A stretch of 64,000 nucleotides of DNA from Tamarix chinensis (GCA_030549775.1 CM060180.1:85883172-85947171), one strand, 5' to 3'; positions 36,501 to 49,379 are shown, numbered from the stretch's first letter. The notes: generated from the sequence alone by a model not told the origin. A program made the numbers and translations.

Positions 36501-36951
36501 ATTGCCAACTCTAAGTGTAGCCCCAAACAATGAGCCGCAGAGAGGGAGAGTAACAGCGAGCATAGAAACTGAGGAATAGTAGCCTTCAGCGCAATGGAGC
36601 AAGACACATCAGCACCGGAATGAAAAAAAAAGAATTATTAAACGAAAATCCACGACCGAGAGAAAATAAAAGTAGAGAAAATTTATTCGGTAGAAATTAA
36701 TTTAGATAAAAATAATTTTTTATCTAAATAAATTCTTGATCTTTCATCTAAAATTAATTGCGGTTATTCATTTTTCTATTTTTAATTTATATTTTTGATA
36801 TATATTTTTGCATAATTAATTTAATAATTATGGCTGGCTGAATATTTGTTGCTAGAGAATAAATTAAAACCCTAGATTAGGGTTTGAAGTATAGTTTTAT
36901 TTTCTTTGTTTTATGAGATTTTTCCTTGACTCTATTTTAATTACTATCGTT

Positions 36952-36971
36952 TATATATATATATATATATA
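36952..36971. repeat. (TA)n microsatellite in the gypsy LTR
   Basis: About ten TA units. Confidence 0.9.
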
Positions 36972-38033
36972 ATTCTGTCAAGTATAATTTATTTGGTGCA
37001 TACATTGTTCTGGTTTCCTCATAATTTACCTATTAGGTGGCCATATAAATATACTATAACTTATATGTATAAATTATATCTAGGTTAGATAAGAATTCAC
37101 CTAATAGTTTTTTGATTCTAATCGAAGTAGTAAAACGTTTAGATATGTGTGGGTCGAGGAAAGGAAATACAGCTAGACATGCTTAGTGTACTAGTTTGGG
37201 TACTTAGATTGATAGCCTTCCAATTATACTTAATGCATTAAATCAAGTTAAATATAAGAGCCTCTTGTTGATGCTATATTGCTAGTATTTAATATTGGTA
37301 CTTTGTCGTATTAATTAATTAAGGGAAGTAATATAAGGTGTATGAACCTACTTTTGGTGTACAACTTGGTCAATCTCATTATCATGATTAAATATTGACT
37401 TAGAAATTAATATTATATTTTGACCTGATCTAGTGGTAGATTTCGATTTCCTTAGCATATTTATCATATTTGCGGTTTTTCATTATTTTTATTATTAGTT
37501 TATCTATCTTATTTTATTTATTTTATTATTTTTCTAATTTTATAACCTCCATTAGTATTTTTCTTATTTATTTATTTTATGTTATTTAGGGTTTTTATTT
37601 TTATTTTTATTTTAAGCTAGTTAAATAGAGGTGAGCCCTCTCAATCCCTGATTTAGAACGATATCTTTATTTACCAACACTACAATTGTCAACAAGAGGG
37701 TTTAAATTGTGTGCCCGCTAAGACTACACCAACATTCTTCAAAACTTATTATTTGAGATTTTATGTTTCATAGCATTATTAGAAGAAGTTATTGGATTTT
37801 TAGATGCATAAAGTTAATGAGTGTAACTAGGTTAAATTAAAAATAATCTCCTAGGATTTATTGAGATTACGTTCTTACAAAACAAAAGAGGAATGGTAAT
37901 CAATAATTATACTAGATGTTCAAAATCCATCCATTTAGTAGTGGAAATTGAGAAATTTAATTCTCAAACCACTATAAATTCTATGTCAAATTTAAAATTT
38001 CCTATTATTAACCCCTTTAAGGTTCTTTCAATT

Positions 38034-38052
38034 TGGTATTATAGCTTAAAAA
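38034..38052 (+). promoter_or_regulatory. tRNA-Met primer-binding site of the copia element
   Basis: TGGTATTATAGCTTAAAAA stands where TGGTATCAGAGC is expected. It is four bases after the LTR end TTTCA, with the ATT spacer usual in Sireviruses. A CA to TT change and a G to A change are what decay at methylated cytosines would give. Confidence 0.72.
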
Positions 38053-38099
38053 CTCACAAAGGATATACCAATTTGAGTTGAATAGATCATTTCTCAAGA

Positions 38100-39340
38100 A
38101 TATATTCAATGGGTTTGAATGAAGTTATCTCCACTACAAATCCACCAATGTTCGTTGGTGAGAAATTTGATTCTAAAAGAATATGATGATATTCTTCATC
38201 AACGTGCAAGATTATAATACGTGGTTTATTGTAATTAAGGGCCTAATTTCATTTAAAAAATAATTAAATGAAAGAATGGTTGAGAAGACTCACGATAAAC
38301 TCATATAAAGAAAAAGGATAACTCTCCATAGAAAATCCATCATGATTTTGTAATGTAACATTTATAGGATGGATTACCATTGTATAAAATCATGCACCAA
38401 TGCAAAATAAATGTGGAAAAAGCTCTTCCCTAACTCATGAGAGGATGAATTAAGTGAAAAATCTAAGAGTAACATCTCATGCTAGGAATATGAGCTCTTC
38501 TCCATGAAATAATGTGAATGAGTTAGTGAATCAAAAACCAATTTATTTCCATTTTGAACAACCTCATGGTATTGGGTAAAGTTATCATGGAAGAAGATAA
38601 AGTGAGGAAAGTCTTGAGAGATCTCACCAAAGAGTGGATTCCAAAAGACACTATGATCAAAGAAGCTATAGATCTCACATCAATAACTGCTTGTGAACTT
38701 TGTAAGTATCTTGGTCCAACAATCAAAGATAGAAGATGTTAGTGAAGAGAGAAAGAATAATCCTTTATCTCTAAACTCCTTTTCCATTTTAGCAAGGCAA
38801 AGATAAATCATTTTTAAAGAAGACCTTGACAATAAATAAGGTGATAATGATGCCTAAAAGGGTGAAGAAGAAGGGGCTCTTTATAGGAGAAATACATGAA
38901 AGAGGAGGAAGGCATTTCTCCATCACTTCAATTGACATTCCATTAGAAATTCTAAACATATCATTTGGAACTACTTTAATTTTAAAAATGAGATAACCCT
39001 ACAAATGAAAAGTAGACAGGGGAACACAAAACAAGGAAATCAATAATTTAAGAAAGCAATGAATACATTTAGATAAAGTGAAGCATAACCATAAAAAGGT
39101 GAATAAGTAGTAGCAAATTTGTACTTTATGGAACATGGAGATGAATCCTTTACATGTACCTCATGTTCTAGCTATGATGATGATGACATTGATGAAGTAA
39201 AATCCAAAGCTAATTTTTCATATAATGAGTTATTATGTGCTTTCCATAATGTTCTATGTGAAAATGAGAAAACTGCTAAACAACATGATCGCACGAAAAG
39301 TGCTCTATCACCACCTAAATGAAAAACATGCAAACTCACT
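38100..39340 (+). pseudogene. copia gag, broken
   Basis: The start region reads NEVISTTNPPMFVGEKFD (about 38115), like the N-terminus of copia gag. The clearest piece is at 38554-38742: VIMEEDKVRKVLRDLTKEWI and PKDTMIKEAIDLTSITACEL, the UBN2 gag motif (KILRSLP.EW..KV.AIEEA.DL). A further piece at 39119-39322 (SSYDDDDIDEVKSKANFSYN and ELLCAFHNVLCENEK) is the acidic C-terminal part. The frames in between are broken. It would normally form the virus-like particle. Confidence 0.72.
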
Positions 39341-39639
39341 GAATAGCAGTGCCATTTTATAAACTTTTAAGTTACATGCTAATAATGAACTATATGAAAA
39401 TGAAATTTAATTTGATTAATATAAGAAGTTTTTTGATCTTGATCACAAGGTGAAAATGAATCAAATATAAACTAAATTGAATGATCTATAAGCTAAGTGT
39501 GGCAAGTTTATAAAAATATCTTATGCCTTCATAAAGGGTGAAGAAGGCTTAAACATATTGTTAGGGATTAACAATATTATAAGAATCATGAGGGTTTAGG
39601 TTATAATGGCAACAGGGTCATAAAATACCGAACCCTTAA

Positions 39640-40980
39640 CTTCTTTGTGAATGCAAATTCTACTTCTATACAGAAAAAAGTGATTACTTGTAATGCATGT
39701 GGTAGAAAGGGGTGTGTTTATTCCTCATTTACATTTTGTATAAATGTTGAAATTGTCTCAAGATCAAAGAAGGTATGGGTGTCTAAGGAGACCATCCTTC
39801 AAGGATTGGTAACTAACCCCTTAAGAACCCATTAAAAGGGTACTTAAACTAGAATAATTTTTTTTCGTAGGTTTTCTTGAAAGTAAAAATGAGAAGCTAA
39901 ACCATTTGGAAAGTGGGTTCTCAAGGTATATGATGGGTGACTAGACAATGTTATTGAATTTGACACCCTATAATGGAGAAAGTGTCACATTTGGAGATAA
40001 TTCTAAGGGAAAAATCATAGGAATTGGAAGCATACATATCGGTAATGCTAAAACTCTCATTAAATATGTGTGCGTAGTTGATGGATGCAAGCATAACACT
40101 ATTAGCATAATCTATTTGTGTGACAAAGGTTATGTTATAAATTTTAGTAACTCACATTACATGATCTAAAATGGAAACGATAGATCATCATTATTATTAT
40201 TTTTTTCCTTGAATCAATAATGTGTAAACACTAGATTATAAATGTTTAAAGTACACAATTCATTTTTAAGTACATAAGATAATGATGATAGGTTGTGGCA
40301 TAAAAGGATAGCTCATAGCAATTTGTATTTTCTATAATAACTTGCTAAATGTGAACTTGTGCTTGGTCTTCCTAAATTGAACTTCACAAAAGATAAATTG
40401 TTTGATGTATGTCAACTAGGGAAAAAAATAGGACTTCTTTCAAAAACAATGTTATAACCATATCTAGACTACTATAGTTATTGCATTTGGATCTCTTTGA
40501 TCCAATTAGAATAAGAATTATGGGTAGTTTTATATACAAATTGAGGGTAGTTGTTGATTACTCATGCTATACATTAACTTTTTCTCATTTCTAAAGATGA
40601 TGATTTTATTTCATTTGTTGTTCTTGCTAAGAGGGTGTAGGTTGACAAATTGAAAAGATCTTATAACCATTTCAATAATAATTTAACATGGAATATAATT
40701 TTAAAATGTAATGTCCATGGAATTATGAAAAAAAAATTGGATCTCACACAAATTCATCGCTGTAAGAATGCCACAACAAAAATGTGTACCAGAGAGAAAG
40801 AATAAAGACTTGGAGGAAGTTGTAAGAACCATGCTTGTGGAATCCAATTTTCCTAAGTATTTTTGGATAAAATCAATATCAACCACCAACTATGTCATTG
40901 ACCAATTAATCATCCATAAAATCATTTAAAAGGTGGTCTATGAGATCAATAAAGGTAAGAAACCAAATGTCGGTTATTTT
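39640..40980 (+). pseudogene. copia knuckle, protease-adjacent, pre-integrase and integrase remains
   Basis: A knuckle-like CNACGRKGCVYSSFTFC is at about 39680. At 39948-40169, LNLTPYNGESVTFGDNSKGK, IIGIGSIHIGN and DGCKHNTISIIYLCDKGYVI are the conserved stretch after the protease in Sirevirus polyproteins. At about 40290-40430 RLWHKRIAHSN and ELVLGLPKLNFTKDKL followed by CQLGKKIG form the pre-integrase HHCC region, with its first Cys changed. At 40760-40920 RMPQQKCVPERKNKDLEEVV and RTMLVESNFPKYFWI contain the end of the integrase core. Several stops. Confidence 0.82.
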
Positions 40981-41779
40981 TGTATAATAGATTGAAAATG
41001 ATTTATCCTTATTAATGGAAAAACAACTTGGGTGAGTTAAATTATGGTGTGGATGAATTTATCTTCATTTTCTATTCATTAAAAAGAAAAAGCTTGCTGA
41101 TTCTTCAACAAAAAAGCCTTAATAGTTGAAGAATTGGCCCATGTTGCTTTTGATTAATCTACTTCTAGTGTACGAAGTATAAATGATGAATATATGGGTC
41201 AATAAATTCTAGTGGACTAATTGCTTGAACAAGAAGAGTCCAATGCTAATAAGGATCAATAGAAAGAAAAAAATGATTCCCCTCCCATTGATCAAAAAGA
41301 GGATGAAGTAAGGGAAGATCTTCTTAGATCATGGAGATATGCTTATGAGAATCCTTAAGAACTCATCATTAGTGATGCATCTAGAGGAGTGGCTAGTCAA
41401 TTTTTAATAGGCAATATTTTTAATAACTTAGAAATATTATATCAAATAGAACCTAAGTCTCACTTATAAGCTATGAATGATGCAAATTATATGATATGAG
41501 ATTAACCAATCTATGATAAATCAAGTATGGGAACTAGTCCATATGCCTCACAATAGACCCAACATTGGAACTAAGTGAGTCTTTAGGAATACGTTAGATG
41601 AAGGGGGTGTAGTGGTTAGAAAAAAAGTATATATATGTTAATTTTTAAAAAATATTTGCCCCATACATAGACTCAAGGGTATATATATATGCTAATAGAA
41701 TTTTCATCCTCCATGTGTTTTCCTTTATATTAAATGGACATGAAAATTTATTTTTTAAATGGATTTGTTAAAGAAGTGT

Positions 41780-42880
41780 ATGCAAAATAAATATCTTAAT
41801 TCGAAGATGTTTTAAAATGTAACTATGTTTATAAGCTCAACAAAGCTCTTTATGGTTGAAAAAAAGCCCCTTGGACTTGGTATGCAATATTGAGTACGTT
41901 ATTTTTTTTTATGGATAAGGGTTTTAAAAGATAAAGAACCAATAAAACACTCTTTTTGGAGAAAACCAAAAATGATTTACGTTTTGTACAAACTCTATGT
42001 GATGATATTATTTTTGGTCATTCTAACTTTTCCATGTGTAATAACCTTTGTGATTTAATATGAAGTGAGTTAAAAAATGATGGGAGATTTAAACTATATT
42101 ATTATTCAATGAAAGAAATTAAAGGAGGATAAGTTTGTTAGCAAAGAGAAGTACACCAAGGAACTTCTTGATAAGTTTGGGATGAATGAGAGCAAGCCTT
42201 ATAGTACTCCCATGGCCACTGCTAGTCATGGAAAAGGGAGATAAGCAAGTTGATAAAAAATGCTATCAAGGGATGCTCATATCACTTATTTACCTTAAAA
42301 ATTTTAGGTCAGACATCATGTTTTGTGTTTTCTCATATGCTTATCTTCATTGATCCTAATAAATTGCATTTATTAGCTATTAAAAGGATGCCCATATATC
42401 TATTGGGAACATATAACCTAGGTTTATTTTACTATGATGACACCCTTCTTGACCTTGTGGGATAATTAGATGTTGAAGTTTTTGGGTGCAAGGTAGATAG
42501 GAGCACTTTAGACATGCTGGCGTAGTAAGAAATAATTAAGTGTTGAACTGTAAATGATATAAGTAGAATATATAACTTCCATAACATATCATGCTAAAAT
42601 TATTTGAATGAAACACAAATTGAATGATTATGAGCTTAAAATTGATAAGATTCCCATTAGGTGTGATAACACCAATGTAATTTGACTCACTAAGAATCTC
42701 ATCCAACACTTTTAAGTATATTTAGATAATACACCATAAGATTAGAGATCATATTGAAAAAAGAGATGTTAGTGTAGAGTTTGTGTACATATTGCACCAA
42801 TGGGGAGATATTATCACTAAGCCACTCAATGAGGAGAGATTCACAACAATTAGGAGAAAAATTAGGATGATATTTATGTG
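41780..42880 (+). pseudogene. copia reverse transcriptase / RNase H remains
   Basis: YVYKLNKALYG then a stop then KKAPWTWY (about 41825-41885) matches the KLKKALYGLKQAPRAWY motif. LCDDIIFGHSNFSMCNNL (about 41995-42050) is the catalytic box, and the two Asp codons (42001-42006) are intact. KYTKELLDKFGMNESKPYST (about 42150) and the segment to LLGTYNLGLFYYDDTLLDLVG (42465) lead into RNase H. Near 42790 GDIITKPLNEERF matches the last conserved copia motif (D.FTK.L..ERF). The gene is dead because of frame breaks elsewhere. Confidence 0.83.
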
Positions 42881-42900
42881 TTTTAAATTATTTTTCTCAT

Positions 42901-45713
42901 TATTGTGAACTCATGATAAACTAATGCTTGAATGATATGTTTGTGGCATAAAAATGAGTTTTTTTTTTATAAACTCAATAAAATCTCCAACACTTTTTTT
43001 TTAAACACTTTTCTCAACCTTCTAAGTCCTCTTCTCTAAAGAATCTCCCTCATAATTTTCAAATGGTTTGATTTTTTTCCCTTTCTTCATTATTGTTATT
43101 ATATTCAGACTATGTCTCACTCTGCCATATGTAATGACTATGAGTACTATCAATTACATTAACAAATATATGATCTCTTAGTTCATAATCATTGATGCAT
43201 TGAATATGAACACATAACAAATGGGGACAAAATAGCCTACTAGGGGTCTTAACCATGTTCCACTACAAACATGATAAAAAACTCCACCCCTTCTGCATAT
43301 TCCCTAGGAATACTATATATATATTTCCATTCCCTAGCCATATTTTTGCATTTTATATGTATCCAACAAAAAATAAATATTAAAAATTAGAATTCTCTAC
43401 AAAAAGATCTCTAAAAAACTCTCATAGTTAGAAACAATTAATTCATATTAGTATAATGTATCAGCTTGTTCATTTGCTAGTGAGTCTTAGCACAATTAAT
43501 TCAACAATTATATACATGAGTGTGTGTGTTCATACAAGGATTTAAACCAAAAATGATATAAATATACAAAGTTTTAAACAAGTCCTAAGAACTAATAGGA
43601 ACCCTTAGGAAAAAAATAACACTATCACTAACCTAAAAGGCTACTACAACCCAAACACTAAAACACTAACCACCATCCTATAGAGAGATATCTATCACCA
43701 TAAACTATCACTCTCAAAATCCACTTATCTCAAAAATTCATATTCTCCCTCACTTCATTATTAGAAGGACCATCTCCCCTCATATAAACTCTAGGGAAAA
43801 TACTCGTAGGTAAGTTATGTCAAAACATATAAAGGTCATCTATCACCATCAGCTCTTTAGCTATCTAATTCTAAAGCCTCACAAAAAACTTATCCTAAAA
43901 AATTATTGTGTGTGGAACATTTATGATAAAAAAATATAAAGAAAAAATAGTTTTACCCTTATCCATGGGTCCATCCAAGGTAAGCGCAGCAATAAGTGAT
44001 GTGATCTTAACATATATAAATAAGTGTTCAAATAACTCTGGATCAAGTGACATAGCTCCCTATATAACTAGATATCATGAATCCTAATATATATATAGGG
44101 AAACATCCATAACATGGTGGAGGGTGTGTAAGAGGTACGCACAATATCTCTCAACCTATAAAAAATGAAAACCACTCAATCTATCGTCAACATTACTCTA
44201 TAAGCCTTCTAAATTCTAAAATATGTAAATTCCTTGATCAAAATAATTTTCAATATATTATATCATATCTTCGTGAAATACGTAAGCCTTAGAAGTTCAA
44301 CCTATCCTAATTTAAGTAGGTAACATCACCTAAGCAATAGCGAAAGTAGAAAAAGTAGTAGCTAAGAAATAATGTATGTGCTAAGAATACAAAAATAGTA
44401 GCTAACTAATAACCATTAACAAATCAAAAGAGAATATCACCAATATTTTTAACACATTCACAAGTACATTAAACTATTTCCTAAGAAATACATATCACTA
44501 ATGAAGCAATATTAATAGTATTTGTAAAAGGCCTCTAAATTCAAGAAAACCACTTTAGAAACTCTAGTTTGGATATAAATATATCATGCACCATGACTCA
44601 TTATATTTTTTTCCATACACTAAATTTTGTAAGGTTATCTAATGGATCAATAATAATAACAAAAATTATTATAAGAATATTATTTCAAATGGCTAGGAAA
44701 GTGTACCAAACTTTCATAATGTAGAGACCTACATATGTGAATCAAGCATGAAATACCAAAAATTTCAAGTATAATAACAATTTAAATAAGAGCAACATTT
44801 TCATGGAGTGTAGAGTATCTAAAGAGAAAAATTTCATGATGTTGAAAGCTAAATCCATTTTTTTGCTAAATCTCGTTAATATAAAGTATAACTAAATTCC
44901 TATAAAACCTAAAGAGAAATATTTAAAAAAAGAGAATAATTTATACGTGATTGAGGTCAGTGATAATTGTGCTAGTTTAGAAAGATGAGATAAGTTGGTA
45001 AAGTGAAGCATGGAGAATGGTTGGCATTTCCTACTAAAGAAGTAGCGAGTATAAAACCTAAAAATGTTTGGAAAAAAATTCTCAAGAAAGGATATAATTG
45101 AAGAAGAATAAGAAAACTCAAAAGGTTTACCCTATTGAACTAAAAATGGAGGATCAATACTAAATAGTAAGGAAATGGAGTAAAGAAAGAATAACGGAGG
45201 CTAAAATGTAATAAAAACAATAGAGAATGGGAGATTGGGGAAGAGCTTCCATTGGATTTCACATATTTGAGAGTTAAGAACAATGACGAAGAGATATTAT
45301 AGTGTAGTTGAGTATACAATATTTTAGAAAGAGGAGGGCAGGGAACATTATAAATTTTTTTAGAACATTTGATAATAGTTATTAATAATAACCATGATTA
45401 AAGGATATAAACTAATAAATGTGCTCAGAATTATAAAAATTGGTTCAACAATGATTATTTCAATAAAAATTATTAATGATATTTAAATAACAATTTTTAC
45501 ACATAACTTATTAAAAGGTTATTAGTAATTAATTTAAATTGTGTAGGGTTTTAAAAGTGGTATTCTAAAATATATACTATTAAAAACAGTTTAATAGAAG
45601 TTATTTATGTAAAGAATTATTAAAACCTAATTTTTTAATACTTTTTACAATGGTTTCACTATTTTTTTTATTAATGCCTCATTATTAATGGAAGTTTTAA
45701 TAGTACTGTTTGT
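42901..45713. other. Unassigned AT-rich DNA after the copia element
   Basis: No gene recognised. The first few hundred bases may be the copia 3' non-coding or env-like region. 44940-45340 is purine-rich and could be a worn relative of the L-family purine tract, but I could not find matching ends. 45350-45700 has alternating TAATAACC / GGTTATTA words like those at 28850-29040. Confidence 0.35.
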
Positions 45714-48700
45714 TTTTTTTCTTCGTAATATAAAGTCATCTCTTGTATTAATTCATTAATGAATTAAAAATTACAAGCACGAGATGCAAAACCATCCATG
45801 ATGGTGACATGAGGACCATACTTTCCTATTCTAGACTTATATTAACATCTTCTTTAACTGTTGATTGAAACTTGCAAAATGCAAAACCAAGTGACGCTAA
45901 GCCAAAGTTTTTTTTTTGCTAAAAACCATACTATTGTGCATTTTTCAAAACTCATATACTGTAGTTGCCATTAGGCATCGAATAATCTCCACCTTGAGAG
46001 AAGCGCGACCATACAACTTAGCCATTGCACGAAGAATACCTTGTCAACCAAGGGATCTTCTGTAATTACCATGTGTACTTACAATGGTAGGAATTAGCCT
46101 CCCAACAACTGGACAATCGATCATTAAGTATTGGATACTTTCATCTCAGTATAGAAAGGGCAAGTGTCTTCATTCACAAGTTGAAATCTAAACAAAAGAC
46201 TTTTAGTTTCCAAATGCTCACAAGTGGCAAGTTAAAAGATGAACTTACATTTTAGGGCAGCAGGGCTTTTCTAAACCATTCTCCACTAAGGATCAATTTC
46301 ATCTCATCTTTGAATCTTGTCATAGATGGCACTAATCTTGTATGGCTTTGTGGGTACTATACAAGAAAAAAATAGACAGTAGCTCCTCACGAGTCTTGAA
46401 CACATATCTAGTAGTCCAAGTGGTAGTGATAAGGAGCTGGGCTGAAAGGGGATCTACATTCCTTAAATACCGAGGGTGACCCACTAAAGCCAAAGTGTGT
46501 CCTTCTTCCTTGAAATATTCCAAATATGTTTCCTAATAGTAGTATTGCTACATCTTTTTATGTCCAATGTCCCTAAACCACCTTCATTCTTTGGGAGGTA
46601 GCAATGATCCCATACAATGGGTGCTTTAGAAAATTTGGAAACCAAAAAAGATAGTGTTGATGAGTTGGAGGTATCCTGCATAAGACAACAACTTAGAAGA
46701 CCAGTGATAAAGCCTTCTAGTGATTTTAACAACAAGGGCTTCCATTTGGTGATTTTTTAAATGAGAATCTGACATTGGAGGCCTAGGTACTTTAGAGGTA
46801 TTTCCCCAACCTTGAAGATATATTATGAGCCATTGTTTTATCAATATTTAGAGGGATACCGCCATAATACAAATCACTTTTCTAAAGATTAACCTTAAGA
46901 CCAGAGAGGAGGCTAAAAATTTCCAAGGTATTCATGATACATCTAACACAAGTTAGATCACCTTGGTAAAATAGAAGGTATCATTCATAAAGTAAAGGTT
47001 AACAATACGAAGTTTTTTGCACGGAGGATGGCCTTTGAACTTTGGATCATCCCAAAGCTTTTTGCACATATGACTAAAATATTCCATGACAATTACAAAA
47101 AGATGTGGACATATAAGATCTCCTTGATGAAGGCCCCATCTTCCTTGTAAAGGATTAAGGATATTTCCATTAAGAGAAATAGAATAAGAGGCTCTAGTGA
47201 CACATGACATAACCATTTTTATAAAATAAGGAGGAAAATGCAGGCCTAAAAGAACCTATTAAAGGAAATCCTAGCTCAAAGTACTGTAAGATTTTTTAAG
47301 ATCAATTTTCATCATGCCTCAAGGAGAGATATGCTTACGTTTGTAATGTCTTAACAACTCATGGGCAAGTAAAAAATTCTCGCCAATTGATTTGCCTTTA
47401 ATAAAGACATAATGAGATGCATCGATAAAGAGAGGCATGAGGTTTTGCAATCACCTTGTTAGCACCTTAGTTAAGATCTTATATAAAATAGTGTTGCATG
47501 CAATATGGAAAAAATCAGTGATTCTTTCAGCATTAGGCTCTTTGGGAAGAATATCAAGAGTAGTATGGTTAAGAAAACTTAGAATAACACCTATAAAGAA
47601 GGCTTGATTTATTATATGCCAAACATCATCCCTTATGACTGTCCATGCATGTTTGGAGAAGGCAGAAGTGAAACCTTCGGGGCCAAGGGCCTTAGTCTCA
47701 CCAATAGAAAAGATAGCATCCTTGACCTCACTTTTATCAAGAGGTTTGATTAATGCACATTGCATGGTTTCATCCAAAAGAGGTCCTTCATGAAGAAAAG
47801 CTTGAGAAATAGTGGCTTGAGTGGGATTTGATCAAAGGAAGTCTTCGTAAAACTATTGAAACTCATTTTGAATACCATTCGGATCTTAGATCCAAGAATT
47901 ATCATCTCCTTAAATGCGATGCACACCTTTATGATTATGTCTGGCTTTCATTATGGGGAAAAAGTAATGATTAGAATCTATAATATTTAGCCAATGAATG
48001 GCTGACTTCTGCTTGAGAAAGAGCTCCTCACATTTAGATAGATAATAAAACTTCCCCCAAGAACCTCTTTCTTACATCTATACATCAAGGTTAAAAGGCT
48101 GGATTGGAAGCTATTGTTAGATATCATTAATTTCTTGTTTCTGTAGTTTCACTCTACCTAAAATATCACTAAAATTAGATTTTTTTAAGGCTTTTAGTTT
48201 GGGTTGGAGTAAAGCTAGGCCTTTTTTCATATGAGAAGTGGGAAAGTACTTGGAAAGATGATCATACAACTCTTATATTGAAGGTAGGAAAGCAGGGTCA
48301 TTACGCCACATGTTTAAGAACTTAAAGGGTTTTTTCCTTGCCCCATGGGTGTGGCTTCTGAGTTGGAGACAAGAGGAACTATGATAAGAGAAGATAACAT
48401 GATTAAAAATAGCATTATACTCAATGAAGTTTTGAAACCAAAAAGAATTTCCCATCACCTTATCAAGCTTGCACATAATCCTAGCATCCCCTATCTAATT
48501 ATTACACCAGGTGGAAAGCTACCCTGTGAAAGCTAAGTCTTGCATGGAAAGAGAATTCAAATAGTCCTTTGCCTCCTGTATGTCATGAGTGTTCACATGA
48601 AGTCCTTGAAACTTTTCTTCATGGTTTAGCACCACATTTAGGTCTCCTATTAAGACCTAAGGTACATCAGCTTTACTACAATGAGTCTACCAATTCTATA

Positions 48701-48717
48701 ACCGACACCTTCCAACA
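45714..48717 (-). mobile_element. 5'-truncated L1-type LINE
   Basis: A T-run near 45713-45720 marks the 3' end. Reading on the minus strand from about 48717 there is a late endonuclease fragment, the reverse transcriptase and the C-terminal region, in the order seen in the complete LINE at 16288. No ORF1 is present, so about 1.8 kb of the 5' end is missing. A possible imperfect target duplication is GTACTGTTTGT (45703-45713) and CACTATGGTTTGT (48716-48728). It belongs to the same lineage as the first LINE but is clearly diverged. Confidence 0.8.
46332..48480 (-). pseudogene. LINE ORF2 fragment (reverse transcriptase), broken
   Basis: Recognisable pieces include KKPFKFLNMWRNDPAFLP (about 48290), also present in the first LINE as KKPFKFFNMWCNDPTFL. 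ALGPEGFTSAFSKHAWTVIR (47620-47690) is the start of the reverse transcriptase. GRWGLHQGDLICPHLFVIVM (47095-47155) is the GLRQGDPLSP motif with Arg and Pro replaced. FMNDTFYF stands where FADDLLLF is expected (about 46970-46995), keeping one Asp. PPMSDSHLKNHQMEALVVKI (about 46710-46780) lies in the thumb region. Stops separate all the pieces. Confidence 0.78.
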
Positions 48718-48728
48718 CTATGGTTTGT

Positions 48729-49052
48729 GTTTTAATTAAACAAAAAAGAGTTAAGCCTTAGTTTTTGGTGATATTAATCCCATCATATACCATCTTTATT
48801 CAAGTTTCTTAGAGCCTTATAAATCATCTCTAATATTATGGTTCATCATCCTTTTTAATTTTTTTTTTCAATCTATTTTACTCTTGGTTGTAATCTTACA
48901 TGATTCTTATATTTGGTTTTAATAGGGTATTCAAGGTATTTTGGCATGTTAATGGTGGATTGAGGCTCAAATATTTTTAATTATTATCTCTTAAATTCTA
49001 ATGAAATATAAAATATTTTTTTGTTACATCAAAACACATTTTTTTCTATTAT
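48729..49052. other. Unassigned AT-rich spacer
   Basis: I see nothing in it beyond AT-rich sequence. The last five bases (ATTAT, 49048-49052) are the left target duplication of L6. Confidence 0.5.
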
Positions 49053-49379
49053 TGTAATCCCCCAAAATTTTAGAAAGCCTATAATTTAATAAATAGTCTT
49101 ATTTGAAATAAATTAGCTTTTAAAATTATTTATTTTAATTATTTTATGAATTTTCAAGTATGTAAATTTGGATATGAGTATTTAATAAATTTAAAAAATA
49201 AATATTTTATTATTTAATCATATTATTTTTATTTAACTAAAATTTTAAACTAGTATTTTATGAAAATTATCTTTTTAAGCCCATATATTTAATTATATTA
49301 AATTAAATTATTAAATGAACTTATTATAAAAAAATATATTACATCCTATTATTTTATAAATTCAATTATTTAAAATTTT

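Larger units (their letters stand above)
34744..36513. mobile_element. Non-autonomous hAT-type DNA transposon
   Basis: 1770 bp bounded by an exact 8-bp direct repeat, AGTGTAGC at 34736-34743 and again at 36514-36521. The ends are TAGAGCTGGCAA and, on the other strand, TAGAGTTGGCAA, an 11 of 12 match typical in length for hAT terminal repeats. Both subterminal regions (34755-35000 and 36230-36500) are packed with ACCCGACCCGA, GATCCGA and CCCGAAA words. The middle is AT-rich and carries a TTA microsatellite. It encodes no transposase and would need one supplied from elsewhere. The open frame at 36372-36602 is only the reverse reading of the CCCGA repeats. Confidence 0.92.
34219..37733 (+). mobile_element. 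3' LTR of the Tat/Athila-like element, with nested hAT
   Basis: It begins TGATAAGTTCATATTTTGAT at 34219. The end is placed near 37733 from AATTGTGTGCCCGCTAAGAC after TTGTCAACAAGAGGGTTT, a typical closing phrase for LTRs of this lineage; the exact last base is uncertain by a few positions. Without the hAT and one target copy the LTR is about 1.74 kb. An AGCCCTCTCAATCCC leader-like stretch lies near 37635. No matching 5' LTR was found in the window. Confidence 0.7.
37734..42900 (+). mobile_element. Decayed Sirevirus-like Ty1/copia retrotransposon
   Basis: In order: a probable short 5' LTR ending GGTTCTTTCA at 38030; a primer-binding site at 38034; a UBN2-type gag (about 38100-38740); a gag C-terminus with an Asp-rich stretch; a knuckle-like segment; pre-integrase and integrase (39940-40980); reverse transcriptase (about 41790-42150) and RNase H-like remains (about 42170-42870). 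Stops and frameshifts appear every 100-250 bp. The LTR start and the 3' LTR could not be located, so both boundaries are approximate. It lies directly after the gypsy LTR. Confidence 0.82.

Noticed and set aside
36372..36602. 76-codon minus-strand open frame in the hAT element
   Set aside because: It reads the subterminal CCCGA repeats in reverse and has no transposase motif.
44940..45340. Another L-family member
   Set aside because: Purine-rich stretch only; no TGTAA..CCCC or GGGG..TTACA ends found at sensible distances.
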